Positions 1-11,169 are shown, numbered from the stretch's first letter. The stretch is DNA of 64,000 nucleotides from an uncultured Planctomycetaceae bacterium (GCA_937916515.1 CALFSX010000062.1:1-64000), one strand, 5' to 3'. Made by a program: numbers and translations. The notes: generated by a model not told the origin, from the letters alone.

Positions 1-22
1 AAATGGAATCAGACATTCAAAA

Positions 23-198
23 CAAGGGCTGCGCCCTTGACCCGGTGGCGTGGTTAGTGGAAGAAAGTGGAACGTTGTAAGCGCCGATCCGCTCCGTTGT
101 CGCTACGAAACACGGGCTTCGTCCTTGACCCAGTGGCGTGGTTGATGGAAAAAAGTGGAAAGTTGTAAACGCCGATCGGCTCCGTTGTCGCTCCGATG
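23..198 (-). repeat. 88-bp tandem repeat array, about two units (inverted copy)
   Basis: The core phrase, read on the minus strand as CGCCACTGGGTCAAGGGCGA and related forms, ends at 50 and again at 138, a period of 88 bp. A third partial unit (CTCCGTTGTCGCT) lies at 180-192. The same phrase and the same 88-bp period recur in direct orientation at 58902-59108. No protein is convincingly encoded here. The rest of 1-375 holds nothing else that I recognise; the short open frame at 196-390 runs through the repeat edge and is unlikely to be a gene. Confidence 0.8.
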
Positions 199-375
199 AA
201 GGTGTTTCCGGCGGATGTAATCTGCACGCGGCTTAATTTGCTTCGTTTAACCCGACTCGCAGAGGGAGGTTCAAGGCGGATTGTGCCGACCTCCTCAGCG
301 AGTCGGGTTAAACTGGAAATCGTTGATTTCCCAACGTGCTACGTGCTACTTATTAATTTCATTTCGACTACGGTT

Positions 376-1857
376 CTAAGATCGAAGTAACACTCGCGCC
401 GTTCTGGCGGGAATGACCACCGCGTCGTTCTGAACGGAGTCGCCGGTTTGCCAGTCTACCATTGGCGTGGGCGAGTACGATTCCAAACTGATGGATACTG
501 CCGAGGTTGACGAATTAAACGCAGCAATTGCGGAATCTTTTGCCGAATGCGATACGACAACGACTTCCGCAGCGGCAACCGTCAGTTTTGCCGGTTCGTG
601 ACGGAAGGCAGTTTGCTGCTTTCTTAAAGCGATGCAGTTGCGGTACCAGGTTAGCAGCTCCTGGTCCCAGTCAGCTTGATTCCATGGGAATCCTTTGCGG
701 CAATCCGGATCGTGGCGACCGTCAAGTCCTATTTCGTCGCCGTAGTAGACGCAGGGAGCCCCTGGCATTGTGCACAGAAACAGCCACGCCATTTTCAGGG
801 CCTGTTTGTCGCCGCTGCAGCAGGTGAGAAACCGCGGCATATCGTGGCTGTCAAGCAGGTTAAGTTGTGATTCACAAACTTCCGGTGCGTACATGGCAGA
901 AACTTTATTTACTTCAGCGACAAATTCGTCTGCCGTAAACGCTTTTACGTGGCTGAAGCTGGACGGCCTGCGAGTTTCTTCGACATCCAGACTTCCGCCG
1001 CCGAAGAAGCCGATGCTGGCCGCCGTGATTTGGTAGTTCATCACAGCGTCCCACATGTCGCCCTGTAACCAGCGTTTGGCTTCGCCCCAAACTTCACCGA
1101 CGATGTATGCGTCGGAATTGATTGCTCGCACACGCCGACGGAATTCTCGCCAGAATTCGTCGTCTTCAATTTCGTTGGGAACGTCCAGTCGCCAGCCATC
1201 AATTCCAAATTCAATCCAGTGCGTGGCAACGTCAATTAGAAATTCACGCACTTCCGGACAGTCGGTGTTAAACTTTGGCAACGCGGGAAGGTTCCACCAT
1301 GCTCCATAACCGATTGCTTCGTAACTGCCCTCGCCCGATGCCAGATCCGCTTCTGCGGAAGCAGACGGATATGGTTCAAAACGACGGTGTCCGTTCAGGC
1401 GTTCCGGGTCGAAATGAAACCAGTCTCGATAAGGCGAAGCTGCTCCATTTTCCAGCACATGATGAAACTGCCAGAACCCTCGGCTGGCGTGATTGAACAC
1501 TCCATCCAGCACTACTTTCATGCCGCGCGCATGAACGGCGTCCAGAAGTTCTCGCAGAGCAGCATTGCCGCCAAGCAGCGGATCGACGTTAAGGTAGTCG
1601 TAAGTGTGATATCGATGATTGGCGGCTGACGAAAAGATGGGGCAAAAGTAAATTGCCGTGATGCCGAGTTGCTGAAGATAATCAAGTTGCTCGACTACGC
1701 CATACAGGTCCCCTCCCTTGAAGCCATGCGCCGTAGGAACGCTGTTCCATAATTCCAGTTCAGCCCCCAGTTTGACTCGACCGCTGCGAGCAAATCGATC
1801 CGGAAATATTTGATAGAAGATTGCGTCGCGAACCCAGCCGGGTGTGTCGATCGTCAT
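376..1857 (-). CDS. GH13 alpha-glucan hydrolase (neopullulanase/cyclomaltodextrinase-like)
   Basis: This 493-residue protein is a family GH13 alpha-amylase-type hydrolase acting on alpha-1,4-glucans or maltodextrins. The conserved regions are visible in order: DGVFNH (118-123), GWRLDV with the nucleophile Asp225, IVGEVW with the acid/base Glu255, and LLDSHD with His338-Asp339. The barrel begins almost at residue 1 (VRDAIFYQIFPDRF), so the N-terminal CBM34-like domain typical of neopullulanases is absent. The C-terminal 70 residues fit the usual beta-sandwich. There is no signal peptide, which suggests cytoplasmic maltodextrin breakdown. It is transcribed divergently from the SDR gene across a 246-bp gap that probably holds both promoters. 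Substrate preference cannot be read from the sequence. Confidence 0.9.
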   Translation of the reverse strand: MTIDTPGWVRDAIFYQIFPDRFARSGRVKLGAELELWNSVPTAHGFKGGDLYGVVEQLDYLQQLGITAIYFCPIFSSAANHRYHTYDYLNVDPLLGGNAALRELLDAVHARGMKVVLDGVFNHASRGFWQFHHVLENGAASPYRDWFHFDPERLNGHRRFEPYPSASAEADLASGEGSYEAIGYGAWWNLPALPKFNTDCPEVREFLIDVATHWIEFGIDGWRLDVPNEIEDDEFWREFRRRVRAINSDAYIVGEVWGEAKRWLQGDMWDAVMNYQITAASIGFFGGGSLDVEETRRPSSFSHVKAFTADEFVAEVNKVSAMYAPEVCESQLNLLDSHDMPRFLTCCSGDKQALKMAWLFLCTMPGAPCVYYGDEIGLDGRHDPDCRKGFPWNQADWDQELLTWYRNCIALRKQQTAFRHEPAKLTVAAAEVVVVSHSAKDSAIAAFNSSTSAVSISLESYSPTPMVDWQTGDSVQNDAVVIPARTARVLLRS

Positions 1858-2103
1858 GTGTTTATCTTGTCGAAAATGCCAAAATTGTGCGAATCCGCGA
1901 TCAATTTCGGAACGAAGCTTTGTGAAGTGTTCACGTTGCGGATTTGTTATCGCAAACTTTGCGTCTGCAGTGTAACTGTCTTCGGCAGGACGATAACCTG
2001 CAACCCAGCGGCTACGTTTCTTAAAATGTGGCAGTTCATTGCGCGAAAACGTTCCGTGCTCTTGGTTTACTTGTGAAATACTCTGGAAAGCAATCTCAGC
2101 AAG

Positions 2104-2916
2104 ATGAAGAACGATCTTTTCGATTTAAGTAACGATGTTGCAGTTGTTATCGGCGGAACGGGAACTTTGGGCGGCGGAATGGCAGACGCTCTGGCAGCCT
2201 ACGGCGCCAAAATTGCCGTGCTGGGCCGCAGCGAAGAACGAGGTGCGGCTCGCGTAAAAGAAATTGAAGCCGCTGGTGGAACCGCCATGTTTCATGCTGC
2301 TGACGCGATGGACCCGGTTTCGTTGGCAACGGCTCGGGATGCGATTAATGCGAAACTGGGACCGGTCAGCATTCTTGTCAGCGCAGCTGGCGGAAATCGT
2401 CCGGACGCCACTTTGCCGCCGGGCAGCGACTTTTGCAAACTGCCGACAGACGCTTGGAATGCGGTGTTTGATTTGAATCTGGTTGGTGGAGCACTGTTGC
2501 CCGCTCAGGTGTTTGGCGAAACCATGCTGCAGCAGGCTCGCGGAAGCATTATCAATATCGCGTCGATGGCTGGCATGATTCCACTATCGCGAGTTGTCGC
2601 GTACTCAGCCGCCAAGGCCGCAGTGTTGAACCTGACTCAGTTTCTGGCTCGCGAATGGGCTACCAAAGGCGTGCGAGTCAACGCGATCAGTCCTGGCTTC
2701 TTTCCGGCGGAACAAAACAAGGCGCTGTTGTTCAAGGAAGACGGAACGTATACGGAACGAGGCGGTCAGATTATCGGCCATACGCCGATGGCTCGGTTTG
2801 GTACGGCTGATGAACTTGCTGGAGCTGTGGTTTGGTTGGCAGCTCAGAAAGCATCCAGCTTTGTGACGGGCCAGAACATTGTGGTCGATGGCGGATTTAT
2901 TTCGACCACAATTTAG
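2104..2916 (+). CDS. SDR oxidoreductase, probably sugar acid (mannonate/fructuronate type)
   Basis: This is a classical short-chain dehydrogenase/reductase of 270 residues. It has the Rossmann glycine motif GGTGTLGGG near residue 17, the NAG-type stretch SAAGGNRP, and the catalytic Ser-Tyr-x3-Lys in NIASMAG and VAYSAAKAAV. The stretch SPGFFPAEQNKALL followed by GHTPMARFGTADELAG resembles SDR-type D-mannonate oxidoreductases (fructuronate reductases), which interconvert a keto-sugar acid and an aldonate with NAD(P)H. The IlvD/Edd dehydratase 133 bp downstream on the same strand acts on aldonates, so the two genes may serve one sugar acid pathway. Substrate is inferred; family membership is secure. 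No strong Shine-Dalgarno is visible before the ATG. Confidence 0.85.
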   Translation: MKNDLFDLSNDVAVVIGGTGTLGGGMADALAAYGAKIAVLGRSEERGAARVKEIEAAGGTAMFHAADAMDPVSLATARDAINAKLGPVSILVSAAGGNRPDATLPPGSDFCKLPTDAWNAVFDLNLVGGALLPAQVFGETMLQQARGSIINIASMAGMIPLSRVVAYSAAKAAVLNLTQFLAREWATKGVRVNAISPGFFPAEQNKALLFKEDGTYTERGGQIIGHTPMARFGTADELAGAVVWLAAQKASSFVTGQNIVVDGGFISTTI

Positions 2917-2920
2917 TTTG

Positions 2921-2968
2921 GCAACAGCCAAGTTCCCCAGCAGCTAAGTTCAGCAACAGCCAAGTTCA
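2921..2968. repeat. Short imperfect direct repeats
   Basis: Two near-identical copies of GCAACAGCCAAGTTC lie at 2921-2935 and 2953-2967, with a decayed copy (CAGCTAAGTTC) between them. They sit directly after the SDR stop codon. No function can be assigned. Confidence 0.6.
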
Positions 2969-3049
2969 GTGGCAGTGGCGAAGGGGACGAACCTGATTGT
3001 GGTGAGTCCTTTATTGCTGCCCGTTAGTTTCCTTTGAATTGCGCCCCAT

Positions 3050-4786
<1,737 letters not shown>

Positions 4787-4815
4787 AGCATTGCCGCATC
4801 AGACTGCGATCTCAA

Positions 4816-4880
4816 TGCTCTGCGGTTGAATTGCTCTGCGGTTGAATTGCTCTGCCCGGCTGAATTGCTCTGCCCGGCTG
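4816..4880. repeat. Tandem repeat of 16-18 bp, four units
   Basis: Units begin at 4816, 4832, 4848 and 4866. The first two are identical (TGCTCTGCGGTTGAAT). The third and fourth share the TGCTCTGC start but continue CCGGCTG. The array lies 30 bp after the dehydratase stop codon. The variation between unit types suggests expansion by slippage followed by drift. Confidence 0.8.
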
Positions 4881-5545
4881 GTGTCGTTCGTCCGGGACTG
4901 TTGATTGCTGTTGTGTTTTTACCGGTGACTATCGTTACCGGCCAGGAGCTGTCGTTGCTCTGTAAGAGAAAACAGCCGCACTCGAAACGAAGGTGTGACT
5001 GGTGGAAGAAGGGCGGGCGCACTTTTTGCGATTTAGTCCCAAGGGACGATACGTCGGTGCCGGCGGTGCCAAACACCGGAACAGCCACCGTGGTTTCTTG
5101 ACGCGTAGGACGCTGAGTCGCAGAGCTAACGCAGAGGCGTTCTTGTTCGGTGTCGTCAAATCGCCTTGCTTCAGTTCGCGTTGCCAGTTCAGGACCGTTG
5201 ATTGTTATGCTGTGGCTGGCCCTGACTGTCATCTCCCATCTGCGTTAAGTTGTTATCGTTGCTCTGTCACTTTACCAACTGCGTGGTGGTTGAATTATGT
5301 TGTCAGTGGAGGCTTTCGCCTTAAGCAACAGGAATGAGCTTCATTTGCTCTGCCTCTGTAAGTTTTTGTGTCGTGGCTGATACGAAATGCGGTTGTGACA
5401 GAAAACGGGGAACCGATGCTGTGATCTTGTGTCATGTCTGACTTAGCCGGACGGCAACAGGCGATACGGCCGAGGATTTACTCGCTTGTTTCGCGTGGTG
5501 GTTCCCTTTTACGTTATTGATTCGCCCGAACAGTTTCTGAATATC
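4881..5545. other. Intergenic region with possible relics of dispersed repeats
   Basis: No convincing gene is present; the open frames here lack domain-like composition. A small perfect inverted repeat GTCCC-AA-GGGAC lies at 5036-5047. A run rich in CGCAGAG/GACGC words at about 5101-5135 looks like decayed repeat sequence. The promoter of the RtcB gene should lie in the 3' part. Confidence 0.4.
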
Positions 5546-6934
5546 ATGAACGCCCGACAATTGGAAAAACTTGGAGTCCCTCGCGAATGTGCGAATGCGG
5601 CTATCGCATGCGTTCAGAAGATGGCTGCGCAGAAAACGTGGTCGAAGGGGGAGATCAAGAAGCGATTGAAGCAGGTTGTTGAATCGCCGTCGTTGTTTTT
5701 GGGCGATCCAATTATGGACGGATTCGCGAACGAACTTCTGAGCGAGTCAGATAACACGTTGCCTCAGGCGATTTCTTACCAAACCTGGGGCGAGAATATC
5801 GACCACGGTGCTCATCACCAAATGGAAGATGCCTGCCAGCTTCCAAACGCAGTGGCGGCGGCTTTGATGCCGGACGGACATATCGGCTACGGTTTGCCGA
5901 TTGGCGGCGTTCTGGCTCTTGATGGAGCGGTTGTGCCGTATGCCGTGGGTGTTGACATTGCCTGCCGAATGAAACTGTCAGTACTGGATGTCCCCGTTGC
6001 TTCTCTGACAAAACAGTTCGACCATTTTCGCAATGCATTGGAAAGTGGAACGGTGTTTGGAGTTGGCGTCGGTCATGAAACTCCCAAAGATCATCCGGTG
6101 ATGGATCAGGATTGGTCGGTTTCCAGAGTGACGCGAGAAAACAAAGACAAAGCTCGCAGGCAATTGGGAACGTCGGGGTCTGGAAATCATTTTGTCGAGT
6201 TCGGTGTTTTTACGATTTCCGAAGTTGGTAACGAGCTGAATCTGGATCCCGGCCAATACGTTGCGTTGTTAAGTCACAGCGGAAGTCGTGGTGTGGGGGC
6301 AGCCGTTTGTTCGACATATTCAACAATTGCCAGTCGACAGTTGCCCAGAAAGTATGCTCACCTGGGACGCTTGGCGTGGCTGCAACTGGATTCGCAGGAA
6401 GGCCAGGACTATTGGGCGGCCATGAACCTGATGGGCGATTATGCCGCGGCGAATCATGATGTGATTCATAAGTCGGTGTCGAAGTTGTTGGGAGCCCGCG
6501 TGATTGCGGACGTCGAAAACCATCACAACTTCGCATGGAAGGAAGTTCACAACGGGAAAGAAGTGATTGTCCACCGAAAAGGGGCGACTCCCGCAGCCGC
6601 TGGTGTGCTGGGAGTGATTCCAGGTTCGATGGCTGATCCCGCATTTGTAGTTCGTGGTCGAGGCAGCTCAGCAAGTTTGAATTCTGCGTCTCACGGTGCG
6701 GGGCGAGTTATGTCGCGACGTCAGGCAAAGGATAAATTCAATTTTCGAGCGGTTCAGAAGTCACTTGAAAAACGCGGGGTGACGGTGCTTTCAGCCGGCG
6801 CCGACGAAGTTCCTGGCGTGTACAAGAACATCGAACAGGTGATGGCTGATCAGTCTGATCTTGTGGAAGTGGTCGCTCGCTTTGATCCGCGGATTGTGAA
6901 GATGTGCGGAGACGGCAGTCGGGCGGAGGACTGA
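5546..6934 (+). CDS. RtcB-family RNA ligase
   Basis: The protein is a member of the RtcB family of GTP- and Mn2+-dependent RNA ligases, which join 2',3'-cyclic phosphate and 5'-hydroxyl ends in tRNA repair. Visible family motifs are HHQMEDACQLPN, MPDGHIGYGLPIGG, the metal cysteine in GVDIACRM, the GSGNHFVE stretch, SHSGSRG, and the guanylylation histidine in VHRKGATPA, followed by PGSMADPAFVVRG and SHGAGRVMSRR. I chose the ATG at 5546 (MNARQLEKLGVP); an in-frame TTG at 5486 has a GAGG 11 bases upstream and would add 20 residues unlike the family. No archease or RtcA gene is adjacent. It converges on the lipoprotein gene downstream. Confidence 0.9.
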   Translation: MNARQLEKLGVPRECANAAIACVQKMAAQKTWSKGEIKKRLKQVVESPSLFLGDPIMDGFANELLSESDNTLPQAISYQTWGENIDHGAHHQMEDACQLPNAVAAALMPDGHIGYGLPIGGVLALDGAVVPYAVGVDIACRMKLSVLDVPVASLTKQFDHFRNALESGTVFGVGVGHETPKDHPVMDQDWSVSRVTRENKDKARRQLGTSGSGNHFVEFGVFTISEVGNELNLDPGQYVALLSHSGSRGVGAAVCSTYSTIASRQLPRKYAHLGRLAWLQLDSQEGQDYWAAMNLMGDYAAANHDVIHKSVSKLLGARVIADVENHHNFAWKEVHNGKEVIVHRKGATPAAAGVLGVIPGSMADPAFVVRGRGSSASLNSASHGAGRVMSRRQAKDKFNFRAVQKSLEKRGVTVLSAGADEVPGVYKNIEQVMADQSDLVEVVARFDPRIVKMCGDGSRAED

Positions 6935-7017
6935 ACGGCCGGCGCGTTCCACCATCTGGACGACGGCGCTGTTGTGCGTCAATGGTGTTTGTTTTTTTTG
7001 AATCTGCAAACGCCAAA

Positions 7018-7045
7018 ACGGGCCGAAGCAAAAACTTCGTCCCGT
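7018..7045. terminator. Hairpin between convergent genes
   Basis: ACGGG (7018-7022) pairs with CCCGT (7041-7045), and CGAAG (7024-7028) pairs with CTTCG (7035-7039), around a CAAAAA loop with one mismatch. A short T-run follows on the minus strand, so it may end the lipoprotein transcript and block read-through from rtcB. Confidence 0.55.
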
Positions 7046-7086
7046 CTTGTATAGTTTTGAAGCGAGCTCTCGCGAACTGCGGAAAT

Positions 7087-7326
7087 TTACATTCCGCCGC
7101 CACGAAGCTGTTCCTGTTCTAATTGGTACTTGCGACCAGCTTCTACCTGATTTGTCAGCTTGAATTCCGGCCCTGCTGGGAAGTATTGAACGTCGTCGTC
7201 CAAATACGTTGCGGATGGCAATGTTTGCCCGCCAATGGATGTCTGACAACCAGTGAATAACACACTGGACGCCGCAGCCGCCAGCATTGACAACAGTATG
7301 CCTGTTCGTCCTTTGTTTGCCTTCAC
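7087..7326 (-). CDS. Small planctomycete-type lipoprotein
   Basis: This 79-residue product has a positively charged N-terminus, a hydrophobic stretch and a lipobox (LFTGC) with the lipidated cysteine at about residue 27. After cleavage, a mature chain of about 53 residues remains, containing QTLPSATYLDDDVQYFPAGP, a pattern I associate with small planctomycete lipoproteins of unknown function. The start is GTG, supported by an AAGGTG Shine-Dalgarno seven bases upstream. The C-terminus (QLRGGGM) is glycine-rich. No partner gene is evident. Function unknown; envelope location is likely. Confidence 0.8.
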   Translation of the reverse strand: MKANKGRTGILLSMLAAAASSVLFTGCQTSIGGQTLPSATYLDDDVQYFPAGPEFKLTNQVEAGRKYQLEQEQLRGGGM

Positions 7327-7583
7327 GGGTTTGCACCTTAAACAGTTGATCTCAAAGTAGTCTTTGCCGAACGTAATTCCGGCTGAAGTGGAAAGCCCGG
7401 TCTGCTGTCCAGAAGCTTACATCGACGCTGTAACGTCCTACGATTCGAAAAACTGTTTTAATCGCTAAATCTTTTCCAACTGGAACACTATGATCCGCTG
7501 CTGAACCGGCAAATACTGCGACAACGTTCAGTGTAAGTGCGATTGAGCGGCGGAAACATAGAAGCACAGAAGGGGTTCAGGCC

Positions 7584-8441
7584 ATGCAAATTTCAGGTAT
7601 TCAAACAGATGTGACTCTTGGCGATCGTTCGGGGAATCTTGCGGCGATGAAGGTCGCGATTGAACGGGAAGTCGCTGCGGGAAGTCGCTTGGTGGTGTTT
7701 CCGGAGTGCTTTGTTACCGGCTACTGCTTCGATTCACTTGATGAAGCAGCTCAGTACGCGGAAACGCTTAATGGCGAATCAGTTCAGGCAGCGTCTGAAA
7801 TCTGCAGTGCAAACGATTGCTTTTGTGTGTTTGGAATGTTGGAGAAAGACGGCGACCGTATCTTCAATACGGCAGTGCTGGTTGGACCGGAAGGGTTGGT
7901 TGGAAGTTATCGCAAGGTTCATTTGCCGTTTCTTGGCGTTGATCGGTTTACGACGCCGGGAGACCGCCCGTTCGAAATTTTCGAGGCCGGTGGAGTGCGG
8001 ATCGGCATGCTGATTTGCTATGACGCCGCGTTCCCTGAAGCGACTCGGGCACTGGCGTTGAAGGGGGCTGATATCGTTCTGCTGCCGACAAACTGGCCAC
8101 CGGGGGCTGAATCGATGTCGGAGTTTTGTGTGAATTCGCGAGCCATGGAAAACGGAATTTACTTTGCAGCAGTCGATCGCGTGGGCACAGAACGAGGCTT
8201 TAAGTTTATTGGTCGCAGTCGAATTTGCAGCCCTTGTGGAAGCACTGTTGATTCAGCAGATCACGCCGATGCCGGGTTTATTCGAGCTGTGATTGATGTT
8301 GAAAAGTCTCGTCAAAAACGCATTGTTCGCGTTCCAGGCAAGCATGTGATCGATCGAATGGCAGATCGACGCCCTGAAATGTACGGCGAAATCTGTGAGC
8401 CGCATTCATTGCTGCGTCCGGGGCGTGATGAACCTGTTTGA
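7584..8441 (+). CDS. Carbon-nitrogen hydrolase (nitrilase superfamily amidase)
   Basis: The 285-residue protein carries the complete nitrilase-superfamily catalytic triad: Glu41 (VVFPECFVTGY), Lys111 (YRKVHLP) and Cys145 (GMLICYDAAFPE). Such enzymes hydrolyse amides, carbamoyl groups or, rarely, nitriles in the cytoplasm. The length and the direct start with the MQISGIQTDVTLGD strand match amidase or beta-ureidopropionase/N-carbamoyl-type members rather than true nitrilases. It stands alone: the upstream gene is divergent and the downstream one convergent, so the context gives no substrate. Confidence 0.88.
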   Translation: MQISGIQTDVTLGDRSGNLAAMKVAIEREVAAGSRLVVFPECFVTGYCFDSLDEAAQYAETLNGESVQAASEICSANDCFCVFGMLEKDGDRIFNTAVLVGPEGLVGSYRKVHLPFLGVDRFTTPGDRPFEIFEAGGVRIGMLICYDAAFPEATRALALKGADIVLLPTNWPPGAESMSEFCVNSRAMENGIYFAAVDRVGTERGFKFIGRSRICSPCGSTVDSADHADAGFIRAVIDVEKSRQKRIVRVPGKHVIDRMADRRPEMYGEICEPHSLLRPGRDEPV

Positions 8442-8494
8442 TGGACGTGTTTTGAGATCCCGTTCGGGGATTCCGCCGCGGTTGAATGCACGGT

Positions 8495-9427
8495 TCAGAC
8501 TTCGGCTGCGTTGTTAGGCTTGGCCTCGACGATCGATTTCGGCAGATATTTTTGCAGATATTCGTGATCGGCGAATCTTCGCAAAACCCAGCACAAAATG
8601 ACTAACGGGCGGTCTTCGACATATACATCAGATGGAACGGGCTGCATTTGTGTTGGGGCTGTTGCATCATTGTCGGTTGTGTTGACCGGTTGGAAACCGT
8701 CCAGCGTAAGATGTACGTCCCATTTTTCACGTGCGCCAAACTGGTTCACGCGGTCCATCACTCGTTTCGCCCACACCATTCCGTAGATGTCGCGAAAGTT
8801 GGCCCAAAGTTCGAAGTGTAGCCGTTCTTCAGGAGCGTGAACTGATGGGGCGGAAATCTTTCCCGGAACGGACCATGCTGCCAGAGCCAGTGTTCCAGAC
8901 GCGGCGCGGAAGTACCACGTATGGCCGAATTCCAGTAATTCCGTAACGGGTAGTGCCACGAGGACGCATGAAATTGCGGTCAGTAAACTGGCGGTTGTGT
9001 ATTGCGTGCCGAAATAGTTTCCGCAGCCCATGACAACTACCAGGACGAATCCACAAAACGTGGGAGTCGGGAGTTCGACGGCGATATTGGCATTTCCTGA
9101 TGCAAGCTGGGACGCTACCGGCCACTGCAGAACGACGATCATGGGAATAACCACAAACCATGGCCAGGCATTATGTGCCGGTCGTCGTGCCCCAAGGATG
9201 TCGACAAAGGGGGTCAACATTAATACGGCGGCAGCGTATTGGAGTCCCGACATCATTCGCAGGCTGATTGAATTCAGTGCCAACAGCACGCTGCATATAA
9301 TTAATGCGGCGACGGCGGCAATTGCCCAGTTAGCTGCTGAGGCGGCAGAGGTTGACAGCACGGCTCGCCGCCAACTCAGGACTCGTAATAGAACAAATAG
9401 CAACAGGAAGAGGGGCAGGAAATTCAT
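8495..9427 (-). CDS. Multi-pass membrane protein of unknown function
   Basis: I do not recognise this 310-residue protein. The first 185 residues hold about seven hydrophobic segments (for example MNFLPLFLLLFVLLRVLSW and a run ending GFVLVVVMGCGNYFG). A soluble C-terminal region of about 110 residues follows, containing HFELWANFRDIYGMVWAKRV and a charged tail (KSIVEAKPNNAAEV). The layout suggests an inner membrane protein with a cytoplasmic tail. It converges on the nitrilase gene, 53 bp away. No catalytic motif is visible. Confidence 0.7.
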   Translation of the reverse strand: MNFLPLFLLLFVLLRVLSWRRAVLSTSAASAANWAIAAVAALIICSVLLALNSISLRMMSGLQYAAAVLMLTPFVDILGARRPAHNAWPWFVVIPMIVVLQWPVASQLASGNANIAVELPTPTFCGFVLVVVMGCGNYFGTQYTTASLLTAISCVLVALPVTELLEFGHTWYFRAASGTLALAAWSVPGKISAPSVHAPEERLHFELWANFRDIYGMVWAKRVMDRVNQFGAREKWDVHLTLDGFQPVNTTDNDATAPTQMQPVPSDVYVEDRPLVILCWVLRRFADHEYLQKYLPKSIVEAKPNNAAEV

Positions 9428-9759
9428 TGTTGGCGGGGCTGTTGCTTGAGTCGTACTTGCAGAATCCCAGTGTTTTCAGGCAAGTCAATACGGATTCTAG
9501 CGATCAATTCGGATTTTTCCATTTCAACGCATAGTTCGGTGGTGAGGAAACCGATCATTACAGCGGACGTAGGCATTGCACGATACGACTTACTCTCAAA
9601 ACTCTCTCATCCGTGCATGTTTTACTGGTCTTCGATTGGAAACCTCACAGTACCGGTCATTGAAAACTTGTCAACGACGGTGCGTTTTTCTGTTCGCGAA
9701 AGCGAAAAGCAGTATCGCTGGGGCTGGCGGTATCTCAACTGCTCTTAGGGGAATTGAAC
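9428..9759. other. Intergenic region upstream of the lipoprotein/export operon
   Basis: Divergent promoters for the membrane protein and the envelope operon should lie in these 332 bp. No confident promoter boxes, RNA structure or gene can be named. The Shine-Dalgarno of the next gene (TAGGGGAA) is at 9745-9752. Confidence 0.4.
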
Positions 9760-11046
9760 ATGCATTGGAAACGTATTGCACACGCTTTCCTTCTCGGAAC
9801 CGGAATGTCCGTCGTCGGCGTCGGATGTGCGGCCGTAGATGCACTCGTCAGCTCGCCAGCTGGAAGAGTAGCTAACGGCTCTTCTCCTGAGCGACTTGTC
9901 GCAGTCGGTCGGGTCTTTGAGAACCAGGGGCGAATGAATCAAGCTCAGGCAATGTATCGCCAGGCCTTGAAGGCTGATCCTGGCAATTCGATTGCTCGAG
10001 AACGAATGCAGTTTATTGCATCGATGAACTCAACTCGCACCTTCAGTCCTTCTGAGCTGCGAGCGCAGGATGCGATTGCTGTAGCTGACTCTTTGAAGTC
10101 CAGAAAACAAATTGAAGCGACCGTTTCAGGGAAAGCGACGGCAGCAAAAACGACAGCTTCGAACGTTGCCTTGGCAGCCGCCGGGCAGGCGAAGGCTGTT
10201 GTTGCTTCGAAAGCATCTGAATCATTCACGGACGATGCCGGGTGGGTGCAGATTGTTGATACGGGTTGGGAGCTTGCAGAAATGGAAGGCACCAACTTTG
10301 TTGAGGAAGGTGCTTCTCCACTGTTGTTGGTTCCCGCCGCGAAGGCTTCGTCAATTGAAACAGTTGGCTTCGAGGGGCAAATGGACAATTCGCAGCACTC
10401 GCTTAAAGTTGTTACTGCAGAAGTCAGCCATGCGTCCGTCCAGTCGGAATGGAGGCCATCAGCAAGAAGTCGAGTGACATTTGCTGAATTGTCTGAATGG
10501 CTTGAGGCTCCTGTTGAGAATCAAGACAACCTTCTACGAGCGGTGCAGTCGGGTGAAGACGACGGAGTAAAGGCACTTGCGGCAGCCATGCTGACTGAAT
10601 GTTCTTTGAACGACGCAAGTATTAACCTGGTGCTTACTCAGGCATGCCAGTCGGCTTCGCCGCTGCTGAAAGTGACTTGCCGCGATACATTAATTCAACG
10701 TGGTGCGATCGACCAGGACGGCGTTGATGAACTGATGGTACTGCTGACCGACGTTGATCCGGATATCCGAGCTCAGGCAGCGGCGAGTCTTCGCAACTGT
10801 GCTGGAACTGAATGGGCAGAGCGTTGCGTTACCGGGCTCGGCCTGCTGTTGGATGACTCACAGTCAATCATCGTAGCGGTCGCCGCGTCGACACTGGGAG
10901 ACTTCGGGGCTGATGCTTCTGGACATACCGGGCGACTTGAAAAATTGATGCAGAGCGACGAGCAAGTTGTCTCTGAAGCGGCCTTGGTTTCTTTGAATCG
11001 TATTCGTTCGGAAATCACAGCGGCACACTCTGGGCATCAGCGATAG
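9760..11046 (+). CDS. Lipoprotein with TPR-like and HEAT-like repeats
   Basis: The 428-residue product begins with a lipoprotein signal (VVGVGC, lipidated Cys near residue 23). A TPR-like pair follows at about residues 45-85 (VGRVFENQGRMNQAQAMYRQ), then an Ala/Lys-rich linker. HEAT-like helical repeats fill the C-terminal third (ALAAAMLTECSLND, DIRAQAAASLRNC, VAVAASTLGDFG, SEAALVSLNRI). It is probably an envelope scaffold that binds other proteins. The ATG at 9760 follows TAGGGGAA; a TTG six bases upstream is less likely. It heads a three-gene set with the small lipoprotein and the export protein, so a role in export or assembly of surface material is a fair inference. No enzymatic motif is visible. 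Confidence 0.75.
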   Translation: MHWKRIAHAFLLGTGMSVVGVGCAAVDALVSSPAGRVANGSSPERLVAVGRVFENQGRMNQAQAMYRQALKADPGNSIARERMQFIASMNSTRTFSPSELRAQDAIAVADSLKSRKQIEATVSGKATAAKTTASNVALAAAGQAKAVVASKASESFTDDAGWVQIVDTGWELAEMEGTNFVEEGASPLLLVPAAKASSIETVGFEGQMDNSQHSLKVVTAEVSHASVQSEWRPSARSRVTFAELSEWLEAPVENQDNLLRAVQSGEDDGVKALAAAMLTECSLNDASINLVLTQACQSASPLLKVTCRDTLIQRGAIDQDGVDELMVLLTDVDPDIRAQAAASLRNCAGTEWAERCVTGLGLLLDDSQSIIVAVAASTLGDFGADASGHTGRLEKLMQSDEQVVSEAALVSLNRIRSEITAAHSGHQR

Positions 11047-11169
11047 AGTGAAGTATTGAATGACAACGATCTTTGCAGTCGTTGACTATTGGGCCACTTC
11101 TATTCAAGTAACGATCCAGGCGGACATGTTGCTTCTGCGAGTAAAAAGTCGCAAGCGGAGTCAGGGAAG

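Noticed and set aside
7352..7567. Minus-strand open frame of 71 residues between the lipoprotein and nitrilase genes
   Set aside because: It lies in the divergent promoter region, without a signal or domain.
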